34,436 bases of DNA from Oscillospiraceae bacterium (GCA_031261635.1 JAISJH010000031.1:1-34436), one strand, 5' to 3'. Counted from the first letter of the stretch, positions 1-8,571 are shown. Numbers and translations are program-made. Notes: a model not told the origin generated them from the letters alone.

Positions 1-293
1 GGGACAGGGCAGGGCAAAGCCCTGCCCGTGGTGCGCCCTTCGGCGCACCGTCTTTGCGAAGCCGCCGCCGCACTTGCGATACGTAGTCAATGATATGCGG
101 CGAAGCAATCCAGGGTTGACGTAGAACCCTACGATACGTAGGCACGTAAGACGTATGTTATCCCCCCGGCACTGGATTGCTTCGCACCTGTAACTGGGTA
201 CGTATCGCAGGCTTACCGGTGCTTCGCAATGACGGGCAAGGGCTTCGCCCTGCCCTGACTACCATTGCCCTTACACGCTGCCCCCATAACGCG
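1..293. repeat. Intergenic repeat mosaic, cut by window edge (modules E, D, E)
   Basis: This stretch holds no gene. It starts inside a module-E hairpin (GGGCAGGGC...GCCCTGCCC, about 5-28) and a GCGCC/GGCGC hairpin (about 33-48). Module D copy 1 follows (about 49-238), running from CGTCTTTGCGAAGC to GCTTCGCAATGACG with the inner GCAATCCAG and CACTGGATTGC halves. A second E hairpin (about 236-260) comes next. No inverted frame end is seen on the right; the mosaic stops about 30 bp before the kinase stop codon. Confidence 0.85.
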
Positions 294-1763
294 TCACTCA
301 ATCGCGATTTGCAGGGCGCTTGGGAGCCTTACGCGCATTGTTGTTCCTACGCCTACCTCGCTGTCTATTTCGATTGTGCCTTTGTGGCGCTCTACGATTT
401 CCCGCGCTATCGCGAGTCCCAGTCCGCTCCCGCCGTGTGCGCGGGCGCGGGCTTTGTCAACCCTGTAGAAACGCTCGAACAGGCGCGGCATATCCGCCTC
501 GGGGATACCTATACCGTTGTCGCGAACGGCCGCGGTCAGTTCACCGCCAACGCTTGACGCTACAATCTCAATATGGCCGCCCTCCGGCGTGTAGCGTATC
601 GCGTTCGAGACGATATTTATAAGCACCTGTTCAATCCTGTCCTTATCGCCGTAGCAAAGCAGCGGCTCGGAGCCGCAGTCGAGCGAGATTGTCAGCCCGC
701 GCTTTTCAGCTTCGAGCAACATCGCCTCGTAGACCCGCCGCGCGGCCTCGCAGAGGTCGAAAATCTCAAAGTTAAACGGTATTTCACCCGCGTCGAATTT
801 AGACAGCACCAGTAAATCCTGCACGAGCTTCGTCATACGGTCGCTTTCGTTTAGGATAACGTTCAGGAAATTCCTCCGCGTTTCCGGGTCAAGCTCGTCG
901 TCCTCGGCAACAAGCGTTTCCGCGTAGCTTCGCACGCTCGTAATCGGTGTGCGAAGCTCGTGGCTTACGTCGGCTACGAAATCGCGCTGCTGCTGCTCCG
1001 TGCGGCGGTGTTCGCGCTCGGCTTTCTGAACGTTTTCCGCAAACTCGTTTATTACCGGAACCAAGTCGCCTACTTCGTCATTCCAGGCCTTTTCAAGCGG
1101 CTGCGAATAGTCGCCTATACTATAGCGTTTAGCGCCCCGCCCCAAATTTTGCAGCGGACGTATAAACTTCATATAAAACCCGAACATACCAAAGCCAAAC
1201 GAAACGATTATCGCCGCTACAACCGCCTGAACGGTCGAAGTCCTGTTCTCCCGCATACGTTCGTATATTTCAAATTTATCGTCCCATACATATATAATAT
1301 AGTCGCCGACGGGCAAAGCCGCGTCCACGTAGTCCTGGAACCTGTCAACGACAAAGCCCTCCCGCCCGAGAACGGCCTCTAAAATATTTAGCGTAATCGG
1401 TATAACGTCCCCCGTGCCGCTTGTTCGCGCCAAAACCTCGCCGTATTTCCCGCCAAGGATATAGTATTTGCGGTGTTCGCCGTCTATCCCGAGTTGCCCG
1501 CTGTAATGCGCCATAACGGTAGCGAGTTCGTCCGAGTTTTCCGCGGCCTTTGCTAAATCCATAGAAATATCAGCCCGCTGAAACTGCTCGTGCAGGCGGG
1601 AGTAAAAACGCTCGTGCAAGCCCTGTGTAGAGTTTCGCAAAAGCACCGTCGCGAGGAAAATCCCGACGGTCGCCATTAAGCCGCTCAAAAGCACAGCGGT
1701 ATAAGCGGCCATACCAAAACGGTACTGCCGCTTAACTTTTTTAGTTTTCTTATTTGTACTCAT
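294..1763 (-). CDS. Membrane sensor histidine kinase (PhoR/WalK-like)
   Basis: A 489-residue two-component sensor kinase of the cytoplasmic membrane. A basic N-terminus precedes TM1 (about 18-42). An extracytoplasmic sensor of about 135 residues follows, then TM2 (about 178-201) and a HAMP linker (about 202-254). The HisKA H-box DVSHELRTP places the phospho-accepting histidine at 268. The HATPase domain has the N-box (Asn387), G1 DNGIGIP (415-421), the F-box LFERFYRVD and G2 GGSGLGL (444-450), so all catalytic motifs are intact. The start overlaps the end of the upstream isomerase gene by 14 nt and has no clear ribosome site of its own, so translation is probably coupled. No response regulator is adjacent in the window. 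Histidine kinase identity is secure; the signal and partner are unknown. Confidence 0.93.
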   Translation of the reverse strand: MSTNKKTKKVKRQYRFGMAAYTAVLLSGLMATVGIFLATVLLRNSTQGLHERFYSRLHEQFQRADISMDLAKAAENSDELATVMAHYSGQLGIDGEHRKYYILGGKYGEVLARTSGTGDVIPITLNILEAVLGREGFVVDRFQDYVDAALPVGDYIIYVWDDKFEIYERMRENRTSTVQAVVAAIIVSFGFGMFGFYMKFIRPLQNLGRGAKRYSIGDYSQPLEKAWNDEVGDLVPVINEFAENVQKAEREHRRTEQQQRDFVADVSHELRTPITSVRSYAETLVAEDDELDPETRRNFLNVILNESDRMTKLVQDLLVLSKFDAGEIPFNFEIFDLCEAARRVYEAMLLEAEKRGLTISLDCGSEPLLCYGDKDRIEQVLINIVSNAIRYTPEGGHIEIVASSVGGELTAAVRDNGIGIPEADMPRLFERFYRVDKARARAHGGSGLGLAIAREIVERHKGTIEIDSEVGVGTTMRVRLPSALQIAIE

Positions 1764-2424
1764 TGCACAAGTGCCATAACGCGGCTTCGTCCTCCTCTAT
1801 CGTAGGAAAACGCGCCTGCGGGACATAAAAACGGTTGTCGTTTTCGTCGTCGTTAACGCTCGAAACCTCGCCGATTAGACAGCGTTCACCCTCTGCCCAA
1901 AACGCGTGATATACGCCCGGTTCAAGCGTAACGCTCTCCCCCGGGACAAGCCTCAAAATCAGGCCGGGTGTACAGGCAACGCGCTTACCGTCTACGGAAA
2001 CGGTAAAACTCTCCTCCGACAGCGCTTCGCCTCCCGGGGAGGATTTCCAGAGCTGCATACAGAGCGTACCTCCGGCGCGGTTGATAATATCCTCACGCTT
2101 GTTAAAATGAAAATGGCAGGGGCAGACCTGCCCGGCTTCGGAAATAAGGAGCTTTTCAGCATAGCCCTTAGGATAGCGCGGGTCAGACAGCGAGCCGTTG
2201 CGAACGGTAAACAGCGTCAGCCCGACTTTCAAAAAATCGCCCTGCCCGTAATCGGTAACGTCCCAGCCCAAAGCCAAAGCCCGAACCTCGTCATAATCGC
2301 CGGAGGCAAGCTCAGTCCTCCAGCGCTCCGGGCTAAACCGCGCCCAGGCGGGCAAATTGAAACCGGCAGACGCGATAAAGGCTTCCGCCCCCCGCAGGAT
2401 ACTATTGATTTCAGAACGCTTCAT
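1750..2424 (-). CDS. D-lyxose (D-mannose) isomerase, cupin family
   Basis: A 224-residue protein of the D-lyxose isomerase family, cupin-fold enzymes that interconvert D-lyxose and D-xylulose and often D-mannose and D-fructose using a divalent metal. Family landmarks are GWDVTDYGQGDF (53-64), the TVRNGS stretch, YAEKLL (88-93), then HFHFNKREDIINR with His104, His106 and Glu111, and a later His173 in PGVYHAFW. These are the expected four metal ligands. Length is typical of the family. The ATG at 2424 has GGAGTG seven bases upstream (2432-2437). It is the first gene of a two-gene unit with the sensor kinase, and its upstream region is the triple repeat end at 2446-2565. Substrate preference cannot be read from sequence. 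Confidence 0.87.
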   Translation of the reverse strand: MKRSEINSILRGAEAFIASAGFNLPAWARFSPERWRTELASGDYDEVRALALGWDVTDYGQGDFLKVGLTLFTVRNGSLSDPRYPKGYAEKLLISEAGQVCPCHFHFNKREDIINRAGGTLCMQLWKSSPGGEALSEESFTVSVDGKRVACTPGLILRLVPGESVTLEPGVYHAFWAEGERCLIGEVSSVNDDENDNRFYVPQARFPTIEEDEAALWHLCNEYK

Positions 2425-2445
2425 AACTTAACACTCCATATAAAT

Positions 2446-2565
2446 CAGATAACAGTTAGCAAATATCAGATATCAGAGACGATAGTTCAGATAACAGTTA
2501 GCAAATATCAGATATCAGAGACGATAGTTCAGATAACAGTTAGCAAATATCAAATATCAGAGACG
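2446..2565. repeat. Three tandem copies of the repeat-frame end, 42-bp period
   Basis: CAGATAACAGTTAGCAAATA begins at 2446, 2488 and 2530, giving two full 42-bp units plus the terminal end of the third. Each unit carries the frame end finishing in CAGAGACG, and the spacer ATAGTT joins them. Elsewhere the end occurs once or twice, so this looks like local amplification of the element terminus. Confidence 0.9.
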
Positions 2566-2853
2566 AGGGTTTGGACGTGGGTTGCGGGGTACGTAGGGGC
2601 GGGGGCAAGGGCGAAGCCCGCCCGTCATTGCGAAGCACCGGTAAGCCCGCGATACGTAGGGCGTTACAGGTGCGAAGCAATCCAGTGCCGGGGGGACAAC
2701 ATACGCCCTACGTCCCCACGTATCGCAGGTGCCTACGTCAACCGTGGATTGCTTCGCCGCATTTAATGGGTACGTATCGCAAGTGCGGAGGCGGCTTCGC
2801 AATGACGGGCAGGGCGGGTTTGAAACCCGCCCCTACGTCACCCCTTACAAACC
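2566..2853. repeat. Repeat mosaic between D-lyxose isomerase and RNase Y (linker, B-like, D, B)
   Basis: Non-coding. After the tandem frame ends comes the linker GGTTTGGACGTGGGTTGCG. A B-like hairpin with an internal GGGCAAGGGCGAAGCCC follows (about 2590-2620). Module D copy 2 spans about 2619-2812 and is the hetero-arm subtype with CAACCGTGGATTGC. A module B hairpin (about 2811-2836) ends 17 bp from the RNase Y stop codon. No right-hand frame end is present, so the composite is one-sided. Confidence 0.85.
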
Positions 2854-4464
2854 CTATTTCGCGTACTCTACCGCGCGGGTTTCGCGCATTAGGTTTACCT
2901 TTATCTGTCCCGGGTACTCTAGGTTCTGCTCTATCTTGTAGGCAATCTCTCGCGCTAGCAGTATCATAGCGTCCTCGCTCACGTCCTCGGGGTTCACCAT
3001 AACGCGCACTTCGCGCCCGGCCTGTATAACAAACGCCGACTGAACGCCCGGGAAGCTGTGAGTAATCTCCTCGAGTTTTTCAAGCCGCTTGACGTAGTTT
3101 TCAAGGTTTTCGCGCCTCGCTCCCGGGCGCGACGCGCTTATCGCGTCGGCGGCCTGTACAAGGCAGGCTATAACCGTCCGCGCCGCAACGTCGCCGTGGT
3201 GCGATTCTATGCCGTGGATAACCTCCGCGTGTTCGTGATATTTCCGCGCTAGGTCAACGCCGATTGAGATATGCGTACCGTCGGTTTCGTGGTCGATAGA
3301 CTTGCCGATATCGTGCAAAAGCCCGGCACGACGGCCTAAAGCCGCGTCCGAACCTAACATCTGGCAGAGCTGCCCGGTTATCTGGGCAACCTCAATACTG
3401 TGGGCAAGCACGTTCTGCCCGTAACTCGTCCTGTAATGCAAACGCCCCAGAAGCTTTACAAGCTCCGGGTGCAGACTGTGTATACCAGTTTCAAAAAGCG
3501 CACGCTCACCCTCCGTTTTAATCGAAGCGTCAACATCTTTCCTCGCGCGCTCTACAGCCTCCTCAATACGCGCCGGCTGGATACGTCCGTCAAGCACAAG
3601 TCGTTCAAGCGTCAGGCGGGCAACCTCCCGCTTGTAGGGGTCGTAGGAACTGAGCGTTATAGCCTCGGGGGTATCGTCAATAACGAGGTCAACTCCTGTA
3701 AGGTTTTCAAGCGTCCGAATATTGCGCCCCTCGCGCCCGATAATGCGCCCTTTCATCTCGTCGCCGGGCAGCGGAACCGTTGAAACCGTAACCTCCGCGA
3801 TATGCTCCGACGCGACGCGCTGTATGGCCTGCGTAATGTACTCCCGCGCGTTGGCCTCGGCTTCCTCCTTGATTTTCACCTCGGCCTCTCTGATTTTAAC
3901 GGCGGCTTCGTGAGTAACTTCCGATTGCAGCTTTTCAAGCAGCAGTTCCTTAGCCTGTTCGGCGGAAAGCTGCGCTATTTCCTGGAGCTTTTCGTTGTGC
4001 GATTTAAGAACCGCCGCGGCCTTTACGTTCAGCGCGTCCGCGTCCGCGAGTTTCTTATCGAGCGACTCGCCTTTTTTCTCAAGCGCGTCGGTCTTTTTGT
4101 CGAGAGATTCTTCCTTTTGCTGTAAGCGGTGTTCGGATTTCGTGAGTTCCGCTCTGCGTTCCTTTTCCTCGCGTTCGTGTTCGTTTTTGTCTTTCAGGAG
4201 CTGTTCCTGGTTGCGAAGCCGTTCCTCTTTGGCTTCCTGCAAGATGTCGCGTTTGGCGGCTTCGGCTTTGGATTTTGCTTCTTTTTCGATACGGGTTGCT
4301 TCATCGTTGGCGCGTTTAAGTATCTGCTCCGCGCTTACCCCGGCCTGTGACTGGTCGTTCGTAAGCCGTTCCGTAACTTTCTTAGTAATGCTTTTTGAAA
4401 GCAGGAAAAATTCCGCGATAAGTAAAACGATTGCAACAACGCCGACAATAATGGCGTCAAACAT
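2854..4464 (-). CDS. rny: Ribonuclease Y (membrane-anchored endoribonuclease)
   Basis: A 536-residue full-length RNase Y, the endonuclease that starts mRNA decay in many Bacillota. It has an N-terminal membrane anchor (about 4-22), a long charged coiled coil (about 45-225), and a KH RNA-binding domain with [12 protein letters not shown] (239-250). The HD phosphohydrolase domain carries LLHDIGK with His384-Asp385 and the downstream HHGD. The C-terminus [10 protein letters not shown] is the family signature ending, so the gene is complete. It is transcribed alone from a strong promoter at 4539-4567. Product identity is very secure. The stop is followed directly by repeat modules. Confidence 0.97.
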   Translation of the reverse strand: MFDAIIVGVVAIVLLIAEFFLLSKSITKKVTERLTNDQSQAGVSAEQILKRANDEATRIEKEAKSKAEAAKRDILQEAKEERLRNQEQLLKDKNEHEREEKERRAELTKSEHRLQQKEESLDKKTDALEKKGESLDKKLADADALNVKAAAVLKSHNEKLQEIAQLSAEQAKELLLEKLQSEVTHEAAVKIREAEVKIKEEAEANAREYITQAIQRVASEHIAEVTVSTVPLPGDEMKGRIIGREGRNIRTLENLTGVDLVIDDTPEAITLSSYDPYKREVARLTLERLVLDGRIQPARIEEAVERARKDVDASIKTEGERALFETGIHSLHPELVKLLGRLHYRTSYGQNVLAHSIEVAQITGQLCQMLGSDAALGRRAGLLHDIGKSIDHETDGTHISIGVDLARKYHEHAEVIHGIESHHGDVAARTVIACLVQAADAISASRPGARRENLENYVKRLEKLEEITHSFPGVQSAFVIQAGREVRVMVNPEDVSEDAMILLAREIAYKIEQNLEYPGQIKVNLMRETRAVEYAK

Positions 4465-4538
4465 TGGTTACGAGTCCCCCTAATCTATATTTATGCCGAC
4501 ACTATACGCAAATTATACAATTCGGCACATTAAAGTAT

Positions 4539-4567
4539 ATTATACCACAATCAAAGCCCGCTGTCAA
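4539..4567 (-). promoter_or_regulatory. Sigma-A type promoter of rny
   Basis: On the minus strand TTGACA (4567-4562), a 17-bp spacer and TATAAT (4544-4539), preceded by TGG as an extended -10. This is a consensus vegetative promoter, giving a leader of about 70 nt before the RNase Y start. Confidence 0.88.
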
Positions 4568-4603
4568 GCAAAATTCTCCGCAAAATTCACAACATTTATT
4601 GTT

Positions 4604-5419
4604 AGTTATCAGATATCAAATATCAGAGACGATGTAACAGTTAACAGTTATCAAATATCAAATATCAGAGACGTAAGGTTTGGACGAGGGTTGCGTCCTG
4701 CGGGAGGCACCCCCCGCGCCTGCGGGCGCACCCCCCTCTAAAGAGGGGGGCTTTGGAGGGAGGGACGAGGGTTACGTCCGCACACTGCGCGGGGTACCCA
4801 CGTCCTATCCACGTCCCGGCGCCGTGCGCCGTCTTTGCGAGCGCCGCCGCACTTGCGATACGTAGAGAGTATAGGCGCGAAGCAATCCAGTGCCGGGGGG
4901 ACAACATACGGACGTATCGCAAGGTACTACGTCAACCCTGGATTGCTTCGCCGCATATCATTAACTACGTATCGCAAGTGCGGCGGCGGCTTCGCAAAGA
5001 CGGGCAGGGCTTTGCCCTGCCCTGTCCCGGCGCAATGCGCCGGGACGGTGGACGGGGGTTGCGTCCGCGCAGTGCGCGGGGAACCACCCCGGCGCTTCGC
5101 GCCACCCCTCCCAAGAGGGGAATGGACGCGCCGCGCACGGCGCGGGACGCGACCCTCGTCCAAGCCTATTCCCCTCTTGGGAGGGGTGCCGCCCGTAGGC
5201 GGCGGGGTGGTTCCCCCGCAGGGCGTACCCCACAACCTCCGTCCTTCCCTCCAAAGCCCCCCCTCTTTAGAGGGGGGTGCCGCCTCAGCGGCGGGAGGTG
5301 CCGCAACCCACGTCCTAACCCTCGTCTCTGATATCTGATATTTGCTAACTGTTAACTGTTACATCGTCTCTGATATTTGATATTTGATAACTGTTAACTA
5401 TAATAACTGTTAACTATAA
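4604..5419. repeat. Doubly framed nested repeat composite between rny and the SDR gene
   Basis: A roughly 800-bp non-coding composite. It has two frame ends on the left (outer 4604-4631, inner 4637-4673) and two mirrored ends on the right (inner 5323-5358, outer 5365-5399), like one element inserted inside another. A TAATAACTGTTAACTATAAT tail follows (5400-5419). Inside are a linker, a C-type hairpin cluster (about 4700-4760), module D copy 3 (about 4826-5003), E hairpins, and inverted C-type modules with CCCCTCTTGGGAGGGG and CCTCTAAAGAGG stems. Open frames here are repeat translations, not genes. Confidence 0.87.
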
Positions 5420-5460
5420 TATTTCGTCCACAATCGACAAGCCTCGTCAAAAAACCGCCG

Positions 5461-5489
5461 TTGACAAATCTCAACATATATGGTAAGAT
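5461..5489 (+). promoter_or_regulatory. Promoter of the SDR gene
   Basis: TTGACA (5461-5466), 17-bp spacer and TAAGAT (5484-5489), with TGG just before the -10 (extended -10). The leader to the ATG at 5523 is about 27 nt. Confidence 0.8.
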
Positions 5490-5522
5490 ACTACCACGTT
5501 AACACTAATGGAGGAACACACA

Positions 5523-6284
5523 ATGCTATTCGACATCAGAAACAAGTACGCCGTAGTCACGGGCGCTTCGTCGGGGCTCGGGGTGCAATTCGCTACGGCG
5601 CTCGCTCGTGAGGGCGCGAATGTTGCCCTGCTCGCCCGCAGAACGGACAAGCTCGACGCGGTAAAAGCCGAACTCGAGGCTCTCGGAGTACGCGCTATCG
5701 CTGTCAAATGCGACGTACTCGACAACGCCAACATTGCTTCCGCTATCGCCGAGGTGAAAACGGCCTTCGGACGCATAGATATCCTTGTCAACAACGCCGG
5801 AACCGCCGCGGCGGCTCCCGCCGAGTCGCAGTCGGACGACGACTGGTTCCGCGTTATCAATACTAACCTCAACAGCGTCTATTTCGTTTCGCGCGAAGTC
5901 GGCAAAGTTATGATTGAGCAGAAATACGGTAAAATCATCAACATCGGCTCTATCCACTCAAACGTCGCAATGCCCGGACTGCCAATCTCCGGCTACGCGG
6001 CGGCAAAAGGCGGCGTGCGTATGCTCACGAAAGACCTAGCGAACGAATGGGCGAAGCACAATATAACCGTCAACGCGATTGGCCCCTCCTACTTTGAATC
6101 GGAAATGACGGCGGGAGTAATCGGCACGGACAGCTTCAACCAGGCGCTAAAACTATACTGCCCAATGGGACGCTTAGGCAAAAGCGGCGAACTAGACGGC
6201 GCGCTGCTATACTTCGCCTCCGACGCGTCAAGTTTTACTACAGGCCAACTGTTATCAGTAGACGGAGGCTGGACTTCTATCTAG
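5523..6284 (+). CDS. Short-chain dehydrogenase/reductase (SDR)
   Basis: A 253-residue classical SDR using NAD(P)H. It has the nucleotide loop TGASSGLG (13-20), NNAG (90-93), catalytic Ser143 in the NIGSIHS segment and YxxxK with Tyr158 and Lys162. Ser-to-Tyr spacing is 15 rather than the usual 13, so the loop is slightly longer. The C-terminal SVDGGWTSI is typical. Overall it resembles gluconate 5-dehydrogenase/KduD/FabG-like members, but the substrate cannot be assigned. The start chosen is the ATG at 5523, because GGAGG (5510-5514) sits correctly upstream; an in-frame ATG at 5508 overlaps that site. The final G of the TAG stop is the first base of the next repeat frame (GTTAACAG). It is a single-gene unit. 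Confidence 0.93.
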   Translation: MLFDIRNKYAVVTGASSGLGVQFATALAREGANVALLARRTDKLDAVKAELEALGVRAIAVKCDVLDNANIASAIAEVKTAFGRIDILVNNAGTAAAAPAESQSDDDWFRVINTNLNSVYFVSREVGKVMIEQKYGKIINIGSIHSNVAMPGLPISGYAAAKGGVRMLTKDLANEWAKHNITVNAIGPSYFESEMTAGVIGTDSFNQALKLYCPMGRLGKSGELDGALLYFASDASSFTTGQLLSVDGGWTSI

Positions 6285-6858
6285 TTAACAGTTAGCAAAT
6301 ATCAAATATCAGAGACGTGAGTTTGGACGTTTGGTTGCAGACGTGGATTTGGACGTTGGTTACGCGCGAATACGTAGGGGCGGGTTTCAAACCCGCCCCC
6401 TTCACCGTCCCGGCGCCGTGCGCCGTCTTTGCGAAGCGCCGGTAAGCCTGCGATACGTAGAACGTTACAGGTGCGAAGCAATCCAGTGCCGGGAGGACAA
6501 CATACAGCCTACGTCCCTACGTATCGCAGGGTACTACGTCAACCCTGGATTGCTTCGCCGCATATCATTAACTACGTATCGCAAGTGCGGCGGCGGCTTC
6601 GCAAAGACGGTGCGCCGGGGCGGCGCACCACGGGCAGGGCAAGCCCTGCCCCCGCGCAATGCGCGGGGAGGGCGGGTTTGAAACCCGCCCCTACGTTCCC
6701 TCTGCAACCCACGTCCAAACCCAACGTCCTCATCCCCTCTGTGGAGGGGTGCCGCCCGCAGGCGGCGGGGTGGTTTCCCGCGCCGTGCGCGACGTATCCC
6801 CGCAACCCACGTCCAACCCAACGTCTCTGATATTTGATAACTGTTATCTGATATCTGA
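6284..6858. repeat. Complete framed repeat composite between SDR and pheS
   Basis: The left frame end (6284-6317) begins on the SDR stop codon and the right end (from 6822) closes about 10 bp before the pheS -35. Between them come linkers, module B (about 6376-6401), module D copy 4 (about 6421-6611), a GTGCGCCGGGGCGGCGCAC hairpin, E hairpins, an inverted B (about 6667-6695), and an inverted C with CCCCTCTGTGGAGGGG (about 6735-6775). A mirrored linker GTCCAAACC/CGCAACCCACGTCC closes it. No gene. Confidence 0.88.
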
Positions 6859-6866
6859 AATAGCGG

Positions 6867-6896
6867 TTGACAAACACCAATCAAGTGTGATATAAT
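6867..6896 (+). promoter_or_regulatory. Promoter of pheS
   Basis: TTGACA (6867-6872), 18-bp spacer and TATAAT (6891-6896), with TGA giving an extended -10. The leader to the ATG at 6936 is only about 33 nt, too short for a T-box leader. Confidence 0.9.
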
Positions 6897-6935
6897 TTAT
6901 TGTTAGCAACTATATTTTATACTGGAGCGGAAACA

Positions 6936-7982
6936 ATGGATAATAACTTACTTGAACAGATTGCTGAAATCCGCGCTGCCGCGCTGGACGCTATTGTCGC
7001 CGCGCTTGAAGCGCGTGATTTGCCCTCGCTTGCGGATATCCGCGTGCGGCATCTTGGCAAAAAGGGCGTCATCACTTCTATTTTGAAAACTATGGGACAG
7101 CTTCCCGCCGAGGAGCGCCCTAAATTCGGCGCGTTTGTCAATTCCCTGCGCGAAACTATCGAACACGAACTGGAGGTCGCGAACGCGAAGCTCGGTTCCG
7201 CGGCCTTTGAGGAGCGTTTGAAAGCCGAGGCTATCGACGTTACAATCCCCGCGAAGCCCGCTCACTTCGGGCATACGCACCCCTTGACAATCGTTCACGA
7301 CGAGGCTGTAGACCTGTTTTTGACGCTCGGTTTTACCGTCGCGGAGGGGCCGGAAGTCGAACTTTCCGAATACTGCTTCGACAAGCTGAACACTCCCAAA
7401 GGCCACCCGGCGCGCGACAGGCAGGATACTTTCTACTGCGACGAGGAGGAGACTATCTGCCTGCGAACGCAGACGTCCTCCGTGCAAATCAGAACTATGG
7501 AAAATTTGAAACCGCCGATACGGATAATCTCACCCGGGCGCGTATACCGCAAGGACGAGGTGGACGCTACGCACAGCCCGATTTTCCACCAGATTGAGGG
7601 CTTAGTAATAGACAAGGGCATAACAATGGGCAACCTCAAATGGACGCTGAACAGCTTAATGCGCGGTCTGTACGGCAGGGACGTTCAGACGCGTCTGCGG
7701 CCGCACCATTTCCCCTATACCGAGCCGTCCTGCGAGCTTGATATACAATGCTTCGAGTGCGGAGGCAAGGGCTGCCGCCTGTGCAAGGACGAGGGCTGGA
7801 TAGAGCTTCTCGGCGCGGGAATGGTTCACCCGAAGGTGCTGTCCGGCTGCGGAATAGACCCCGGGGTCTACAGCGGTTTCGCCTTCGGCATAGGGATTGA
7901 GCGCCTCGCAATGCGCCGCTTCGGGATAACGGATATGCGGCTATTGTACGAGAACGACGCAAGGTTTTTGAAACAATTCTGA
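6936..7982 (+). CDS. pheS: Phenylalanine--tRNA ligase alpha subunit
   Basis: The 348-residue catalytic alpha subunit of the alpha2-beta2 enzyme that charges tRNA-Phe. The N-terminal helical coiled-coil arm (about 1-85) is followed by the class II synthetase core. Motif 2 is PGRVYRKDEVDATHSPIFHQIEG, and motif 3 is in FGIGIERLAMRRFGITDMR near the C-terminus. The ATG at 6936 was chosen over one at 6900 because ACTGGAGCGG lies just upstream of it and because the promoter -10 ends at 6896. The partner gene pheT is not adjacent: a half repeat element and a two-gene toxin/antitoxin-like insert lie between. No T-box precedes the gene. Confidence 0.97.
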   Translation: MDNNLLEQIAEIRAAALDAIVAALEARDLPSLADIRVRHLGKKGVITSILKTMGQLPAEERPKFGAFVNSLRETIEHELEVANAKLGSAAFEERLKAEAIDVTIPAKPAHFGHTHPLTIVHDEAVDLFLTLGFTVAEGPEVELSEYCFDKLNTPKGHPARDRQDTFYCDEEETICLRTQTSSVQIRTMENLKPPIRIISPGRVYRKDEVDATHSPIFHQIEGLVIDKGITMGNLKWTLNSLMRGLYGRDVQTRLRPHHFPYTEPSCELDIQCFECGGKGCRLCKDEGWIELLGAGMVHPKVLSGCGIDPGVYSGFAFGIGIERLAMRRFGITDMRLLYENDARFLKQF

Positions 7983-7993
7983 CGGCAAATAGG

Positions 7994-8048
7994 CAAATAA
8001 CAGTTATCAAATATCAAATATCAGATACGCGCGCCGCGCGGGACGGGG
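7994..8048. repeat. Half repeat element (left end only) after pheS
   Basis: A single left frame end, AACAGTTATCAAATATCAAA and onward (7997-8025), is followed by a GCGCGCCGCGCGGGACGGGGG tract. There is no mirrored right end. Its layout matches the half element between nifH and the nifB-like gene, and it sits just before the next start codon. Confidence 0.75.
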
Positions 8049-8057
8049 GTTTTTGTT

Positions 8058-8237
8058 ATGGTTGAGACTATTGAGCGCAAAGCAACGTTTACAGTAAGCA
8101 ATTCCGGTATTCCGACTAAAGAAGAAATGGCTGCGTTATTAGCTAAATTACCGCACGGGAACGCGGCGGATTTCCTTGCCGAATGTGACGACCCCGAGGA
8201 GGACGCCTATTGGGAGAGTCAGTATGGCAGAAAATAA
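8058..8237 (+). CDS. Small acidic protein, candidate antitoxin
   Basis: A 59-residue reading frame starting ATGGTTGAGACT and ending at TAA (8235-8237). The N-terminus (ETIERKATFTVSNSG) could be a short strand, followed by a helix (TKEEMAALLAKL) and an acidic tail (ECDDPEEDAYWE). I recognise no AbrB, RHH or HTH domain. Its stop lies 14 nt inside the following PemK/MazF-like gene, the usual antitoxin-first arrangement, and the acidic tail would suit binding to a basic toxin. Upstream is GGGGGTTTTTGTT with only a weak ribosome site. The function is inferred from position; it could also be an unrelated small protein. Confidence 0.6.
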   Translation: MVETIERKATFTVSNSGIPTKEEMAALLAKLPHGNAADFLAECDDPEEDAYWESQYGRK

Positions 8238-8571
8238 AAACGCCTGGGATATTTGGGTAGCCGATGTTCCCTTTGAAAACAGCGACGGTCATAAAATTCG
8301 TCCGGTTATTATATTGGAAGATAGCGATGATAGTGTTCAAGTCGTGCAAATGATGATGCTAACCACGCATACGCCCCGGCTTGGTGAATACGCACTGCGT
8401 TATTGGCGGGAAAGCGGGTTACATAGACCCACAACGGCGCGAATATCAAAAATAATCGACTTGCCGCAGGATTCGTTTTCCTATAAAATCGGGACGTTGA
8501 ACAGTGATGACATTGAGGAAATCTACAGACTTTTGACCACACTAAACACACACGGAGAGAACACACAATGA
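8224..8571 (+). CDS. PemK/MazF-like protein, candidate mRNA interferase toxin
   Basis: A 115-residue protein with the pattern of the PemK/MazF family of ribosome-independent mRNA endonucleases. IWVADVPFENSDGHKIRPVIIL resembles the first strands and K-x-RP motif. A central LTTHTPRLGEYALRYW follows, and the ending is ARISKIIDLPQDSFSYKIGTLNSDDIEEIYRLL. The ATG at 8224 is chosen over 8176 because GGGAGAG lies just upstream and the 14-nt overlap with the preceding frame suggests coupling. The stop TGA overlaps the pheT start as ATGA (8568-8571), so pheT is translationally tied to it. The family call is moderately sure; activity is not shown by sequence, and a non-toxic regulator derived from the fold is possible. 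Confidence 0.68.
   Translation: MAENKNAWDIWVADVPFENSDGHKIRPVIILEDSDDSVQVVQMMMLTTHTPRLGEYALRYWRESGLHRPTTARISKIIDLPQDSFSYKIGTLNSDDIEEIYRLLTTLNTHGENTQ

Noticed and set aside
2446-2565. Regularly spaced repeats resembling a CRISPR array
   Set aside because: The spacers are identical short joins, the units are repeat-element termini found throughout the window, and no cas genes are present.
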